Source: Ancistrus triradiatus (Eukaryota; Chordata; Actinopteri; Siluriformes; Loricariidae). From it: 64,000 bases of DNA. The translations under genes were made by a program, and so were the position numbers. Below are positions 13,101-28,100 of the stretch, one piece after another. Within the stretch, counting starts at the first letter, position 1. Each line of letters begins with the position of its first letter. The notes below the pieces were generated by a model. The model searched no databases and was not told the origin of the DNA. It was given only the letters and a program-made list of their open reading frames with translations. The stretch is taken from the NCBI GenBank assembly GCA_025084515.1, contig JAJAGP010002204.1, positions 1 through 64,000 on the forward strand, in the 5' to 3' direction.

Positions 13101-16100
13101 CCTGTTGGACTGTCTCTACCCTAGATACAAAATGAGATATGGCTGGGCATGGAGGCATACAGGTTCCGTATGGTATCATGTAACACATGAATGCTTGATT
13201 GGCAATAAATCTGGTGACCGGGCAGGCCAAGGAAGTGTTGTGATATGGCGAGACATTCCTGGGAAACCCGAGCATTATCATTCAGAAAAATGTCTGTTGG
13301 AAGCCCTGCCATCAGAGGCAACCCATGGCAACATATTGCTGAGTTGTTAGTGTCCCTTACAACTACTAGGGGTGACTGACTCTTGTATGTGATGGGTCCT
13401 CTGACCATCACACCAGCAGCCGGGACAGTATGTCGCTCCACAGTATAGTGTTCCATATTCAAGCCTGTTGTCGAATCCCAAACAGAACCTGGATTCATCA
13501 CTAAAGACGATATGGTTCCAGGTTTCTCATCCATGACACCACTGCAAACAAATGCGACGGTGATTTGCTGTCAGTAGCAGGACACACAATGGGTGCTGTG
13601 ACAACAAATTCCTTCTGCTAAGGGCAAGGACAGGGGTGTGTAGTGAAGGTGCCACCTGGGGGAAGTACTTTAACGCCCTCTTGTGGCAAGACCCAGTGTC
13701 TAATCAGACCACACCTGTAATCATTAACACAACTTACAAATATACATATATACATATAAAAAACGAAAAGAAAAAAAAAAACCCTCAAAGTCATCTTTGC
13801 ATAGTGCTTGGGTAGATACTTTTCATTTTACTTTTACATTATGTTGTATGTGTGCATTCCAGTTGTACAACACAGACGTACATTCTATTTAGTGGACTAT
13901 GTACCCAAAACAAATCGTTTAGTAATTGTTGAATTTGCATGACATTATGAACATCAAAACAGAAGCTAAACTATGATAGACCTGGATCTTTAGGTGCTTG
14001 GCTCATTTTGCTTAAGTTGTCTTTAACACTAGGAAAGGGTCTCTAAGCAGTGTGCAATTTAAAATGCAGCATTTCACAACTACCAAGTTAGTATAGCATA
14101 ATAATGTATATTAGTTACTGTATGCTACAGGTTAGGCAAAATCATATGGGGCACAAATGTCGGTCTATCAAGTGACAGTGATTATGAATATTAAAATAGC
14201 TTTTATTAAGGACAGCTCTGAACATGTATGTATGACAGAAACTGTCCTGTTGTTGCCATCTCTGTCCAAATGGGAGCAGTGAATGCATTGTAATGCATCA
14301 ATCCTGTTTAATTTGGTGGTGTTATGTCACAGGTGGACTCCACCAGTCCTGTGGTGCTCTTCAATTAGGACAATTTTAGACAGTCAGATTAAGTCTCCAT
14401 GGCAACTGCCACACACAGGATGTCTCTCCAGCTGCAGGAGAAGAACCATGCATTATCTACAAAAAAATACTTATTTAAAATAGAAAGCAGAAATACATTT
14501 ACAACTGACACAATTCCTCAGTGCTTTTAAGTGTTAACTGTCATAATTATTAATCTTAGAAACACTACAAGGTTATAATACTTTAAGTATTTAGCTTGTA
14601 TTAAAGACAGTACAAGTAGAGCTAAATTAACATTAAAATAATGAAAACCTGAAAAAATGTATATTTTTTAAACTTGCAGCTTCTTTCTCTCCTGCTTTCT
14701 CTATGTTCAAACCTTATAGTATTTTAGATCATTTGATTTTATTTGTTACTGTGCTCACAGCTAGACTTGCTTATAAAAAACATACCTTGTGTATTAAAAT
14801 GATGTTGACATGCACTGGAAGGATCTGAATATTTATTGGCTGTGTCTTCTTTTAGGCTTATCAGTTGTCCAGGGGAAGAGTTTGGCCAATGATCATGATC
14901 CTGTGTCTCATTGCTGGTGTTCTCTCTGCTTTCTTGGACAATGTGACTACCATGATGCTCTTCACTCCTGTTACTATCAGGTAGAGTCATGCTCTGTGTG
15001 TATTAATTCATACTTTGGTGAGTTATAGATATTGTTGTGTCATAAATGTAATTAGTTGAATGATGTGCTTTTGAGCCAGGAGGATGCCTGTTATTCAGAA
15101 AATGGCTAATACACTTTAATGTTATATAAATCTACTATTGTGGCTTAGCTGGTAGAGCACTGGTTTCCAATACTGAGCCTCCCCAGTTTGTATACTGCCT
15201 CTGGCAAAGTAATGGTTGTCTCTGATTGATCTCTCTCTATGGGGTCCATCCCACTCTTGCTGGGGTTTTGTTTCACAGTGGGTTCTGTCATTCCCTTGGG
15301 TACTGTCTTGGGTTTTAACCTGTTTGTCTTCCACCGTCTCTGGGCCTAGGGTGCTGGGTCTGTATTACTGCAAGCAGACCACTGGTGCCCCTACATTAAA
15401 GATTGTTGCTGAGAGATAAATAGAATGAATTTTTGAAAGCTTTAAATTTGAACTTTAAAAACAATGTATGGCCTTTTTTGTAATTAACGCTATATCTATA
15501 ATATTTATAATACAGATCTTTAATAATACAGATAGAGTTCTATTAAAATTTCTGCTATCTGTTATGGATATATCTTTTGATCATGACATGAAATAAAGAA
15601 ATAATAAAATCCAACATCTAACCTGGTATAATGAATGGGGATTGGACAAATCACAGAACAGTTTCTTACCTTGACCCAGTACTCTCTCAGTTCTCTCCTA
15701 TGAGTTACATGAACTTGCATTTAATTTATTGTTTAATTGAGGTAATTATAAAGGTTGTTTATTTTATATTGTCACATTTGCATCTGAATAAATCTTCTGT
15801 GAGTCGGTAGAGAACATGCCAATGCATTTGCTCCCTCGTGGTACTGCAGGTAGTAAAACATTTGATGAGACTATGCTGATGGTAAAGTGTTCCTGCCCAA
15901 GCTGCAGATTACAGGCCGCACAGCAAATTAGAAAAAACCCTGTGACACTAAATTACACTGACATCATTGGGAGTTGGAACCAGTTATTGGAAGTAATGGA
16001 AATAAAGAGAAGTAATGGAACAAGGTACGTTGGGATAGTGGGGCTGTACCACCTTTGCTATACAATTTTAAACAGGATAATTATTTTAAAGCTACAAGCA

Positions 16101-19100
16101 GTTAAATTATTCATACTTCTCATACTTCATGTGAAAGTAGAGGAGTAGTGAATTTTTATGCATCACTGTTCTTGGTGTTATGCATGATCTTTCATGAACT
16201 GAAATTGGGCAAAGACTTATAGTACATGTAGTCGAAAAGTTTCCAGTACTGTTTCATTGCTAAAGTTTATCCATATACAAGTGTGAGCTGCATAACGTCC
16301 ATTTGGACAACATCCATTTGCATGTAGGATTATTACACAAATTATTAAGGTTATTGCCCTACTTAACCTTACCGTATACATTCGCTGTCAGATACATTAG
16401 CTGTTGTACTTCAGCAGTTGTAATGACACACATAACATTGCAGCCTCTGGTGCATAAAGTCTTACAGGTCTTACAGGGGAAGAAACAAGTGGCATAAGAA
16501 GTACTGTGTTTGTGCAATGCAGCAGTGCAGCAAAACAAGGGGATTATAAAAACCCTGTGTCCTTGCAATGAAGCCACAAGAGTTAGATGCACTTGTTTCT
16601 CACAGCTTCTGCATGCTTCTCAGTCAGTTCCCTTCTCTAACCTGAAATACCTGCTTATGTCATAAATACAATAGGATATATACTGCATTGTCACATAAAG
16701 ACAGTTTCTTATTCCGCAAACCTGTTTGTGAGTGTGAATGTGTGAGAGAGTATTTGATCAGTGTAATGTAGTCACGCTACATAGCGTTAGCCTTTTGCAG
16801 TTCCAATTACTGACAATCTCTCCGTTACACCATCTATTTTCTCTCTTCTCTCTATCCCCCACAATCACTCATGACTATAAACAGATGGCACCAGTATTAA
16901 GTGCTCTTTCATTTGAGATGAGTGACATTTGTTAATACTGGCCTCTTTTCAGAAGAGAAAGTAGAGGATCTCGAAGGGTCTTCGCTCCTCTGAGGCTGTC
17001 TTTCAGTTTGAGGCTTATAGGAGAAGACGCACAGTAATGTCTTCTCTCTATAAACCCCTTGCCTCATCACTCTTTTCAGCTCCATTTCAGCCTATTTCCT
17101 CTCACCAACCCTTTTCTATTACAATGAAATGGCAGAATGGCAAACCTTACGGCATGATGGATCATTTCTCCTGCATCTGTGTGTGTGCTGTGACAACATC
17201 ATTTGTATGTGATAGGTCTGTTCTGTATGTAATGTAGGTTTTATTGATTGACTGGATTGCTTTTCCATAACAGTTTAAACAAAGCATGGTACCGTATCTA
17301 GGCAACAAACTACATTGCAATATTACATTCTAAAATACATAAAATATGAGGACAGCTGAATACATAAAGCTCATTAACAACCCATTCTTACACCATGAGC
17401 AATAGTATGTACAGTAGTTGGTTCCCTTTGTTGTTATAACAGCCTTCACTTGTTATAATGGCCTTCACTCCTCTGGGAAGTCTTTCTACTATATTCTGGA
17501 GCCTGACCTTAAGTATCCACTTCCATTCAGTGAAAAGTACATTAGGGAAGGTAATCACTGATACAGGGCGTTATGTCCCACTACTCCTGGCGAAAATATC
17601 GAATCACCACACTTGATGATGTTCACCCAGATTTTTTACTTCATACACACGCCATGATTGCTTTTCTTTAGCCCATTGTGACCCTGTTTTCTTGTGTTTA
17701 GGTGTTAGAGCTGTTTTTACTGTGCATTTTCTATTTTTAGGACATATTGCTTTGAGTTTTCAGTACTGGCACTTTGAAGTCTTCCTTAGTCTACCTGTAT
17801 ATTTTAATTTTGTAACCTTCGCATTTTGTTTGTACTTGCACCAAATTTTAGACACAACTGACTTTGAACAACCACCATCTGTTGACACTTTCTTGAAGGA
17901 GTTTTATAATAATTTCCATTGACGTGAATTGTTGTGGCCATTTTATTTCAATTAGATAAAGTTGTTAAGGTCTGTAAGCACTCCCTGTTAAAATCTATTT
18001 TTAGACCTGTGCTGGTATTTGTTTTAGAAATGCAAATTTCAAGGTGATTCCATATTTTTTCTGCTACCTGATCTGGAAAAAATAATCAATTGATATGAAT
18101 TTAAATGGTCTAATTAAATTTGTTTGAGGTATGCTTCATGAAGCCAGAATTTTCAGCTGTTGAGGAAAAATTATTTGGTGTCATAACCATGGATTTGTGT
18201 ATTTGCTACAGAGCAAGAATGCTGAATGAACATCCACTTAAGTGTGGTGATTAGCAAACTTCATTTTTGCCTGGGATTCTGGCTTACAGCCTGTGGTCGA
18301 GTTCATTTCAAAAGTGTTGGGAGGGAAGGCCAGTTAAATTCTTTCACACCATTTCTCTGTGGAATTCACTTTGTACATGAACAGGACTTGAAAGGAAAGG
18401 ACCTTCCCTAAGGTGCTGATAAAATTTGTTTTATATTGTTTGTGGGGCAGCCTGGTGGCGCAGTGGCTGGTACTGTCACTGACAGCCCCAGGTATCAGAG
18501 ATTAAGTTTCTCCTTCAAGAGACTTAGCCCAAATCTAAAAAACAACAGCCTCAGACAGTGTTGTACTTAGAGACAAAAATCTGTGTATGCAATTACTGTT
18601 GTTCTGTCATCTACCAAATCTACATTCATCTGGTAAGCTGAGCCCATGGTTGCTTCTAGATGTTTCCAATTTACAGTAACAGCACTCACTCAGTAATACA
18701 TTTAACCAGGGCAACTCTAGAAGGACAGAAATTTTGCATGCAGAACTGATATGAAGGTGGTATCATATGACAGTGCCACACTAAAGGTAACCAGTATGAA
18801 CCTTTCTACTGCCAGTGTCTGTCTATATAGAGTTTATGTACATGGTTGCGATGGATATAACTGAAATAACTAATCCTGATAATTAGAATGGGTGTCCACA
18901 TATCTTTGGACAAGTAATATGCAGTCCCAACTATTTGCATCCCTGATAAAGATGAATAAAAAGAGTTATAAGTAACTCATGTTTTGGTGAATTAGCTTAA
19001 TCTCACAATGGCAAATTAGGAAACTCCAACTTTAAAATTAAGCATATTTACTGTAGTATGAGAAAACAAAATCACTAATTAATAAATAGTTGTTTTTGAC

Positions 19101-22100
19101 AAAAGCACATTTGCCTTTTTCCTGCTGGAAAAACCTTTTTTTTTTTTGTTTCTTGGCAGAAGCAGACAGATTTTGCTGTAAAATGACCTATAATTTCATT
19201 TAGTCCATGATGCCATGGACCCTTACATGGTTCCTAGGAGGAAAAACTGTCCCATATTGTGACAGACCCTCCAGCATACTTAACAGTAGGCATAATGTCA
19301 TTATCAGTGCAGTCATACTTCTTTTTATATCAAACGTGCCGTTTGTTGCCAAAAATCTCAATTTTTGTTTCATCTGACCATAGAACACGGTTCCAGCCAA
19401 AGTCCCAGTAATGTTTAGCAAACTCCAGGTGCTTATGTTAGTGGTAAGATGACAGGAAATTCCTTTTTCTGGCAAGCCTTTCAAATAATTTGTTGGCATT
19501 GAGTTGGCTGATGGTTGAAGGTCTGATTTAGAGATTTCCTGACCTTAAGATGATACAGTTTGCTGTAACTCTCCAGCAATGGTCCTTGGGGATTTTTTTT
19601 CCTTTTCTCCCATCCTCCTTACTGTGTGTGATTGCAAAATAAACTTGTGTCCTTGTCCAGGCAAGTTTTTTCTAGGTCTAGTTGATTGGAACCTTTTCAT
19701 TATTGCCCTATTATTGCATTTTCAGGCGAGTAGCTATTTTTTTTTACATCCATTCCCTGACTTATGAAGGTCAATACACATTTATTTTTTTTTAATTGTG
19801 TTTCCATGTCTTTCCCATGTTGAAGAATGAGAATTTGATCTCCAAGTTATGTCATATACAGTATGAAAATATAAAGACATTCTGATTTATTTAAAGTAAA
19901 ATATAAATAAAAAATGCTTCAGTTATTTTTTATTTTTAAAGGTATCTAGGGGTGCCAGTAATTGTGGCATATGTAGTTTTGTTAAAATACAGTAATTATT
20001 TCTAAATGAGGGATTTAAAAAAATCTAATAGTAAATTTACTTCAATTATAGGTTGGATTTTTCTCATCTTTCCAGTTTGATATTTAGCTAATTCAGAAAC
20101 AGATGAATTTCTTATAATCCTCTTTACTCATCTTTACCGGGTGCCAGTTGCTGTGAAGGCGATTGTTTATTTGTATTATTTTATCAGTTTCTTCTAATGT
20201 TATTTGTCTCTAATAATTTGATTCAGTGCCTTTATGCCACTTATTCCCTCCACATTATTGTAAATGCGATTCAGATGGCAAATAAAACAAGTTGCTCATA
20301 ATGCACCACTAAAGATGATGCTTGTAAGCTATTGTTGTGGTTGTCTGAAGAAGGAGTCATTAACTCCAGCTACCCACGTCAGAAGGCTATGCTTTTAAAT
20401 ATTGATGAGATTTGCAATGAAGTCTCTGAGATGCACAAGCACATTCACGTACAGCCATCCGCAAAAACAAGTAAGAGGAGCAACCATCAAAGGGATGATT
20501 TTCTTATGCAAATGCTGAAACTGATTTATCAAGTCTAATGATTCGTTCAGCTTCATTTAGCCAGCTTCACATATCCTTTAATGACCATGCTCAGATGTAG
20601 AACACAAGCTCTGATCTGTTGTTGTTGACAAGTTTTACAATTCAGAATTGCAAGTATTTGGTCTGTTCCTCCTCCAATTCATTATTTATTTATATTTGTC
20701 CTCAATAGTTTGCTCAACATTCCAGGCACTGGGAAAAACAAACAACAATTAAGAAAAAAATGGTTCATGGTACAGATTACGCAGATTATTGTACTGTAGT
20801 TTATTTTTGTTTGCTGTTGTCAGTGTAATAACTGTAGGTGGCTTCTCTGTGTCTGTGTGTGCTTGGACAGATTATGTGAGGTGCTGAATCTAGACCCCAG
20901 ACATGTCCTGATTGCTGAGGTAATCTTCACCAATATTGGAGGGGCTGCTACAGCAGTGGGAGATCCCCCTAATGTTATCATCGTATCCAATCAAGATCTG
21001 CGCAAAAAGGTAACCATTTTATCCTGATATTCATAATGAACATGACACTGGAGCACTGTTAGGTTTATCTAGTCAATATGCCACTTCCAATAAATAACCA
21101 ATATATTGTATCTATACATGCCATTTATATAAAGACATTGTTTTGTAGTGTTTACTCCTATACCCTACAAAGCTTTTCTGGCTACAATAACTCATACATA
21201 CTCACACCTTTTAACATGTAAAAAATATTAACAAATATTAAATAGTATTCAAATTGATTATTCATTATATTCAAGAACATTCATCTCCGTTCTACATCTC
21301 CAATTGTGCACAAAAATGTGATTGCCTGACCACAAAAGGTTGTGAAAGGTTTTCATGTCTGTTTCTATAAACATAGTTTATATTTCTAACAGCTTAGATG
21401 AAGATACACAGTATTATGTCTGTACTAGATATTGTGTAATCATTAAAGTGCAAGGTAATGTATTACTGTAAAAATCTAAAAGCTTGCTGCTGGAAACAGC
21501 TGTTCCCGAGGACCTATGTTCAAACTCTGGGCTAAGCTTACAAAGTTAATGTTGGATTGTGTGGATACGGGGCAGATTAATGGACAGGCATCTCATCTAA
21601 GAAGCACTTTCAACTGTTCAATGAATTTTGGGATAGGCTATGGATCCAGTGTCACACTGGCCAGAATAAGTGGGCTCCAAACAGGGACCATCAGTAGATT
21701 TCTAAGTACATTATTACATTTGTATTGTTGTAAAAGCAAATGAGATGATCATAGTGCTTTTATAAAGCTTTTAACAACAGACGTAGTTCCAAAGCAGCTT
21801 TACATATAGCAGAGTCTAGACCCCAAATGACAGAGCCAAAGGCAACAATGGAAAAGAAACTACCTGATACTCATAAGGCAGAAGCCTTACGATGAACCAG
21901 CCTCAAATGGGAAACCCATCCTCCTCTGGGTGATAGTGTAAGTTGAGTCCTTTTATAGCAGAATATGCATTGTATAGCAGACATCAGATGTTCTGTTCTA
22001 TGCAGAAAGAATACAATTGATGCAGTTATACTGTTTGAGAAGTGGAAGCGTCTTTCATCTGACAATCAACTTGGCATGGTATAGCTTCACAGCAAGTAAG

Positions 22101-25100
22101 GATAGTCACAGTGGTAAACATTATTTACTCTGAATATTGCACATAATGCACTTTGCTTGCTGCAGGGTTGTGGAAAGTGTAAAGATAAGTGTTTTCCACT
22201 TTTCTTACTCCAAGAATGGGAGCATAGTGTAGACCAGGTTAAGCATTTTTCACTTTTGTACTCGTAAGTGTTTTACACCTTGCTTACTGCACAGTATGGA
22301 CTAAATTAAGTGTTTTGCACTTTGCTTACTGTGAGGTTTAGGGGGAAGAATACAAATATTTTTTTGGATCTTGCTTACTATGAGGTTGGGGAAACAGTAT
22401 AGACCAATTTAATTATTTGCATTTTGTTTTTGTGGAACAGTGTTATGCATACTGTATATTATGTGTTGTGTTATACATCTACTAGTCATAGTTTTGCTGA
22501 TATGTGCTAGTTTAATGAATAATCACTGTTCATTCCTATAAAATATCTGCACTCTGTGTGTAGGAGTCACACTGGAATGGTTCAAAGTGCTCTACACAGC
22601 CTAAGACATGCATGTTTATTTATTTATACTGACGAATCAATAGGCTATATAAAGAATAATTCCCAAAATTCAATACCAGACAGATATTTAGAAACTCCCA
22701 GGTAGCCAGCCAAGCAACCAAAAGGCAAAGTGGGGGGCGGCCCACTGAGGGAGGGGCTGTTGTAGAAGGGTGCAGCAAGGGAAATGAATGAAAAAAATTC
22801 AGACAGAGAAGATACATAATGCATGGCACTTGTAATAATTCCACTGTAAAAATAACTAGTCACTTTATTTTTTGTTCAATAAGAAGTTGTAGTTTTGTAT
22901 GAAGTACAATGTTTAAAATACATTCCAGTGGTTTGAGAGCAAAATACATATACAGTGGTGCTTGAAAGTATGTGAACCCTTTAGAATTTTCTATACTTCT
23001 ACATAAATATGACCTAAACCATCAGCAGATTTTCACACAAGTCCTAAAAGTAGATAGAGAGAACCCAGTTAAACAAATGAGACAAAAATATTATACTTGG
23101 TCATTTATTGATTGAGGAAAATGATCCAATATTACATATTAGTGAGTGGCAAAAGTATGTGAATCTCTTCATTCCCTGAACAAACCAGTAATAATACAAA
23201 TAAATAAATACATTTGTAAGTCAATGATAGAAAAATAGGTTTTAAAAAACGCAAATAAAAATGTTATTTTTTGATTTAGTCCACTGAGCCCATCACTTGT
23301 AAATGAAAGAGCAACTTCAATGTAACTTCATTATAATTTCTGGTGTCATTGTTCAGGCAGTATGCATAAAATTGTCTCATAATAAATAATTTGACTATAA
23401 TTTGATTAGCTCCGCTACATAAGCAAAGAATTCCATTCGCTTCCGTGTACACGTTTAATACATTGATCATACATCTCTGTTATGGGGAAAAATGTGTTTG
23501 TGATGGAATCTGGACCCATTTATCTAGCTTGTTTATTAAGTGCACAAAGCCTTATTTGCTGCTACCTGTTTTAAACGGCACTGTACCTTTACCCATATAT
23601 AGTATGTCATATTGTTGGTTATTTCTTTTTGACGGCAGGAGCCCAAATTGTATGGTGTCATGAGTAATAGATTTTTGTTTTACACATTGAGCTGCATAAT
23701 GATAAGAGGTAGCTCTAACAGTGCTTTCAGATTTTTTTGCTGAACACTCCTCATACAGTTGTTTGTGCTTGTACTTTAAGTGAATGGTACAGGTTTCTTC
23801 TGTTCAATGTAATGGGGGCCACAACGGCTCGGCACGCTTTGCACAAAACTCAAGACTGAGGATGGTCATCTCATTAAAAACTGAGGTTTTCCCAGACTAC
23901 AGATGTGCCTCTCCTTTTTGTACCAAATCCTCTTCACTTATATCTTTATTCTTCGAAAGGGGTCTCAGCACTTAGTCAGCACTTAGAGCTGCTCTCATTT
24001 TTCCCGGGCTAAGAATTCGGGTGCTGGGTGTGTGTTCACGCTGACCTCTACGTCAATATCCTAACTACATCATGTGGGCATACTCTACAGAGTGTACAGC
24101 TTCCTCTGTTGTTGCATGCGGGAAATACAGTTTGCTGTTATAAAACTTTAAAAGCCTTATCGCATCTCTTTAGACGTGTGTGAGGTGTTTATCGCAAAAA
24201 CTCATATAGCGATAACGACAAAAGTACTATAAATCATGCAGGCCTACCAGGATCACAGTTGTAGATATACAGAAGATTTCATTATTTTAGGGTCACTAAG
24301 TCTCCAAATGTACAAGCTGATGCCATCTCCATATCGACCATTTGGATGGAGTGTTGGTTTAGGATTTGTGATATTGTAGGGCTGATTTTCCATCCTGGAA
24401 ACCTTTTTGGGATCATGAACTATGAGAAGTACCTGGAGGTAAACAATGGTGTAACGGGTGCAAAAGGATTTTAACGTCTTTTGCGCTTTACTGGAAGGTG
24501 ACTGACATACAGCTGTACCGTCGTACTGTCCAGTATACAGTAGATCTGTAATTTTACTATTGTAGTTCTTATGCGCAAGGCTCAGATGCTGTTTCCTACA
24601 ATGTAGGCTTCAATTCCTTCATAACTTGAGCTTAATGCCCCAATATTTGCCATTACACAGCTGTCTGTCAGACAGTGACCTGGCTAAATATGCAATTTAA
24701 AGTTTCACCCACTCCACTAGACCAGGCTAGTCACTGACTCAGAGTTCTATGTTCTCCTAAAGAGGAGGTCATGAGCTTTCATTATTTGACCTTTAGATGC
24801 AGACGTAGTGTGTGAAGCGCTCTGTGATGTTTCCCATCTTTCCTGTCTTCGGTGTATACTCCAGGGAAAAACAAAGGTTCCAAACCTAAACCTTCAAAAT
24901 ATTATGCTTTTAGTTGACCTTGCAACAGACTATTGGTCAAAAACATAGCAAGAACTAAGAAATTGCACTCCGGAGACATGGGCCACCACTTGCTTATCAC
25001 TGCTTGTTGCTGCAGTGAACTGTTGAACTTCACTTGCATATACTTCTTGTATAAAACATAAAACCTTCCAAAATATCTTCTGTCATGTTTTTTCTTAAAA

Positions 25101-28100
25101 GCTTAGTCATTAGTTGGTAATCTGCCAAACCTGAAACAAGCTCTTAAACAGAACTATGAATGGCAGGTAGAGATCTACAATATGCAATCTTGTTAGTCCC
25201 AAGGGAAACAAGTGAGAAAATCTGCTTCAAAAAAAGCTAAACATCATGCATTGGTTGCGGTCAGAAACCACATAGCTGGTCTTTGTAAGGGTTACTGCAG
25301 CTGTTTTGAAATTTACAAGACCCTTAAGGCACAGTAAATCTCTATTTCACAATCCGCTATTAAGAATATAGGTTAATGCTTTGAAACAACAAGTGCCAGA
25401 AGGAAATGATCTAGAGAAACCAAAACTTCTTGCAGAATTAATCACAGATCTGAGACTCAACTAGGATTGGGTAACTGAAATAACAGAAACTCAAACAAGC
25501 ACCCAGGCTTACCGAGACCAAACTAAAGCAGTGCTCAACTAATGATCCCGAGTCATGCCGATCCCTTGTAGCAATGCTCCTCAGGAGCTACACTCACTGC
25601 AGGTGTGACAATCAGGTACTTGAGATGAGGCAAGGATGGCATATCATGGAGCAGAAGCACACAGATGCAGATGGGGAAAACTGCCACTTAACCTCAGAGT
25701 GGGAAAAAAATGAAAGGAAAGATGAGAAGCAGGAAAGAGATGAACGAGGCTCAGTACTGATTCATAATTTGAGATGGCCCAGAGAGATATCTGGGAAGAT
25801 CTGGTGAGAAATACAACAGTGACTGCATCTGTACTGCCATTTAGCATGGTGGGGGGAGCCTTTTCAGCTTCTGGGACTGGTGATCTGCTTCACTGTGAAA
25901 AGTCAGTTAAAGTTTTGAAATAGAGAAAATATTGCAGAAAAACTTGGTTCTCACAGTTGAAAGCTTGTTTTCTACAGTGGAACGATCACATTATTTTTCA
26001 ATAAGGCAATGCTCCTGCTTACACCATGACCATCAAGAAGTAACCTAAGTATAAGTCCATCTGGCACATGTTTTGGCCCAAACAGAGTCCGGATTCGAAC
26101 CCTGTAGAGAATACTAGGTCTCATATTTAATACAAACTAACTGGAAAACATTACTTGTAGACTGTTTGAAGCCATTACTATTGAGTGGAACAACACTGAC
26201 TCTTCTTTCTGTAAAAAGCTGTCTACAAGTTTACACAGAAGACTTAAAGATTTAAGGGAATCAAAGTTAAAGGCTGTTATATACCAAGTTATTTTATCTA
26301 CTTGTTTAATTCTTCTGATATCCCGATCAGTTATTTGCTGTTGAAACCATTAAAAGATTATTATTTAGCCAATTTGGTTTGACCCATTGTTTTTGCTCAG
26401 GATTAATGTGTGTATTTGTGAAGGAGGCGCAATAGGTTTTTATGTAGGGAGAATTATTCTGATGAATGGGTCATTTTATAATAAGAGAAGTAGAATGTTC
26501 CTGCTGTGCAGCTCAGGGCTGTAGATGTGGCAGACCTGTCTGTCAGGCTGAGATATAGCCTCATCCTGACCCTGCTGCAGGCTACAGTAGCTGTCTGAGT
26601 GCACGATTACCTGGGATTTGAAATGCCTTTCTGTGAGGGGTTTGAATTAATGTGTGTTTAAATGCTTGGAAGTGTCTGAGTGCCTTCTCCATTTGATTGC
26701 ACCTACAGACTGTGCACGTGTGTGTCATCCACAGACAGAGCCTAAAACAGCATTCATCTCGAATGGATACTGGTTAAAGAAGCACACTCTGAAGCCAAAA
26801 CGTGTTCCCTGACACTACATATCACTATAAGACCATAAAGGGACTATGAGAGTGTGCGTATGAAGTAGACAGTGGCATTATAACGTATGTATTATATATA
26901 ATCATTTGATCAAATCAAATCTGATGATGTTAAAAAAAAGTAATGTACTGAAAATGTACATAAACTATATCTGCATGAATTAGACTGCAGATTTTCTGTG
27001 AGTCACTCTTGAACGGCTGCTCTTTTCATAGAAAATTTGAAACATGCAGAAATTCAAAAATTTGATCAATTCATTCTGATAAGTAATTATTTTGATTATT
27101 TTGATTTACTATGATTTTGATTTGACTTTGCTCATTAAAACATGTTTATTAAAGTTGTATTAAATTAAAGTACTAATACCTTTAGTAAAACAACACTTCA
27201 AATATTTGCATGCACTGGCTCACCAAAAGAAGATGACTGTATGTTTTAAAATTAGCAAATACAAACCCAAATTTGGGACGGTAAAGTTGGGACGGTATGG
27301 AAAATGCACAAAAAAACCCAAACCCCAAAACAAACATAAAAAAATAAGAACCCCCCCATAAAAACCACAAAACAAAACAAAAACCTCTAAACAAAACAGA
27401 AAAGACCCCACAGTGTGTCTTACATATCTGCTATGACTTTTATTTAATTTCAGGTAGCATGAATCATCCATGTCTGTATTTCAGGCCTGCAGCACATTCC
27501 AATAAAGGAACAGGGGCAATTTAGGGCTAGTAATGAGGTTTAAAACAAACAAACAAACAAAAAAACCCCAAATAACAATGTAGTTTAAACAGGTGATATC
27601 AACATCTGATTGGAATCATGATTTTTCGCAGAAGGATTATCCACGAAAGGCTGAGTCTTTTAAATATTAATGCAGAAAACGTACATTGAGATATTAGAGC
27701 AGCATAAGCTGTCTTCAAGATGACATCTTTTCCAGGGACATTCATGCAAAAAAATGCAAACAACTCACATGAAGAAGAGGGTACAGGTGCTTGTCTGGCC
27801 TGCCCCCAATAGAGAATGTGCGGAGAATTTGAAATGAAAAACAATGATCCCGTACTGTTGCACACCTTAATATGTGTTTGCAGGAAGAATGGGACAAAAT
27901 AACTACTGAAACACTTCATCACTTGGTATCTTTGGTGCCAAAACATCTATTAAGTGTTGTGACAAGGAATGGTAACATTACCAGGGTAGTAAAAGCTTCA
28001 CCATCCCACCTTTTTGGAATGAGTTGCAGGCCTGAATTGCAGGAATGGATTTGTATTAATAAATGAAATGAAGTTGACCAGACAAAATATGAAATATCTT

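Noticed and set aside
15140..15212. tRNA gene
   Set aside because: Has an A-box-like D arm, but the anticodon arm, T arm and acceptor stem cannot be paired; a SINE head is likelier.
27182..27471. Hydrophobic minus-strand open frames (70 and 83 codons)
   Set aside because: Low-complexity A/C-rich expansion within a Tc1 derivative produces F/L/W-rich translations; no homology.
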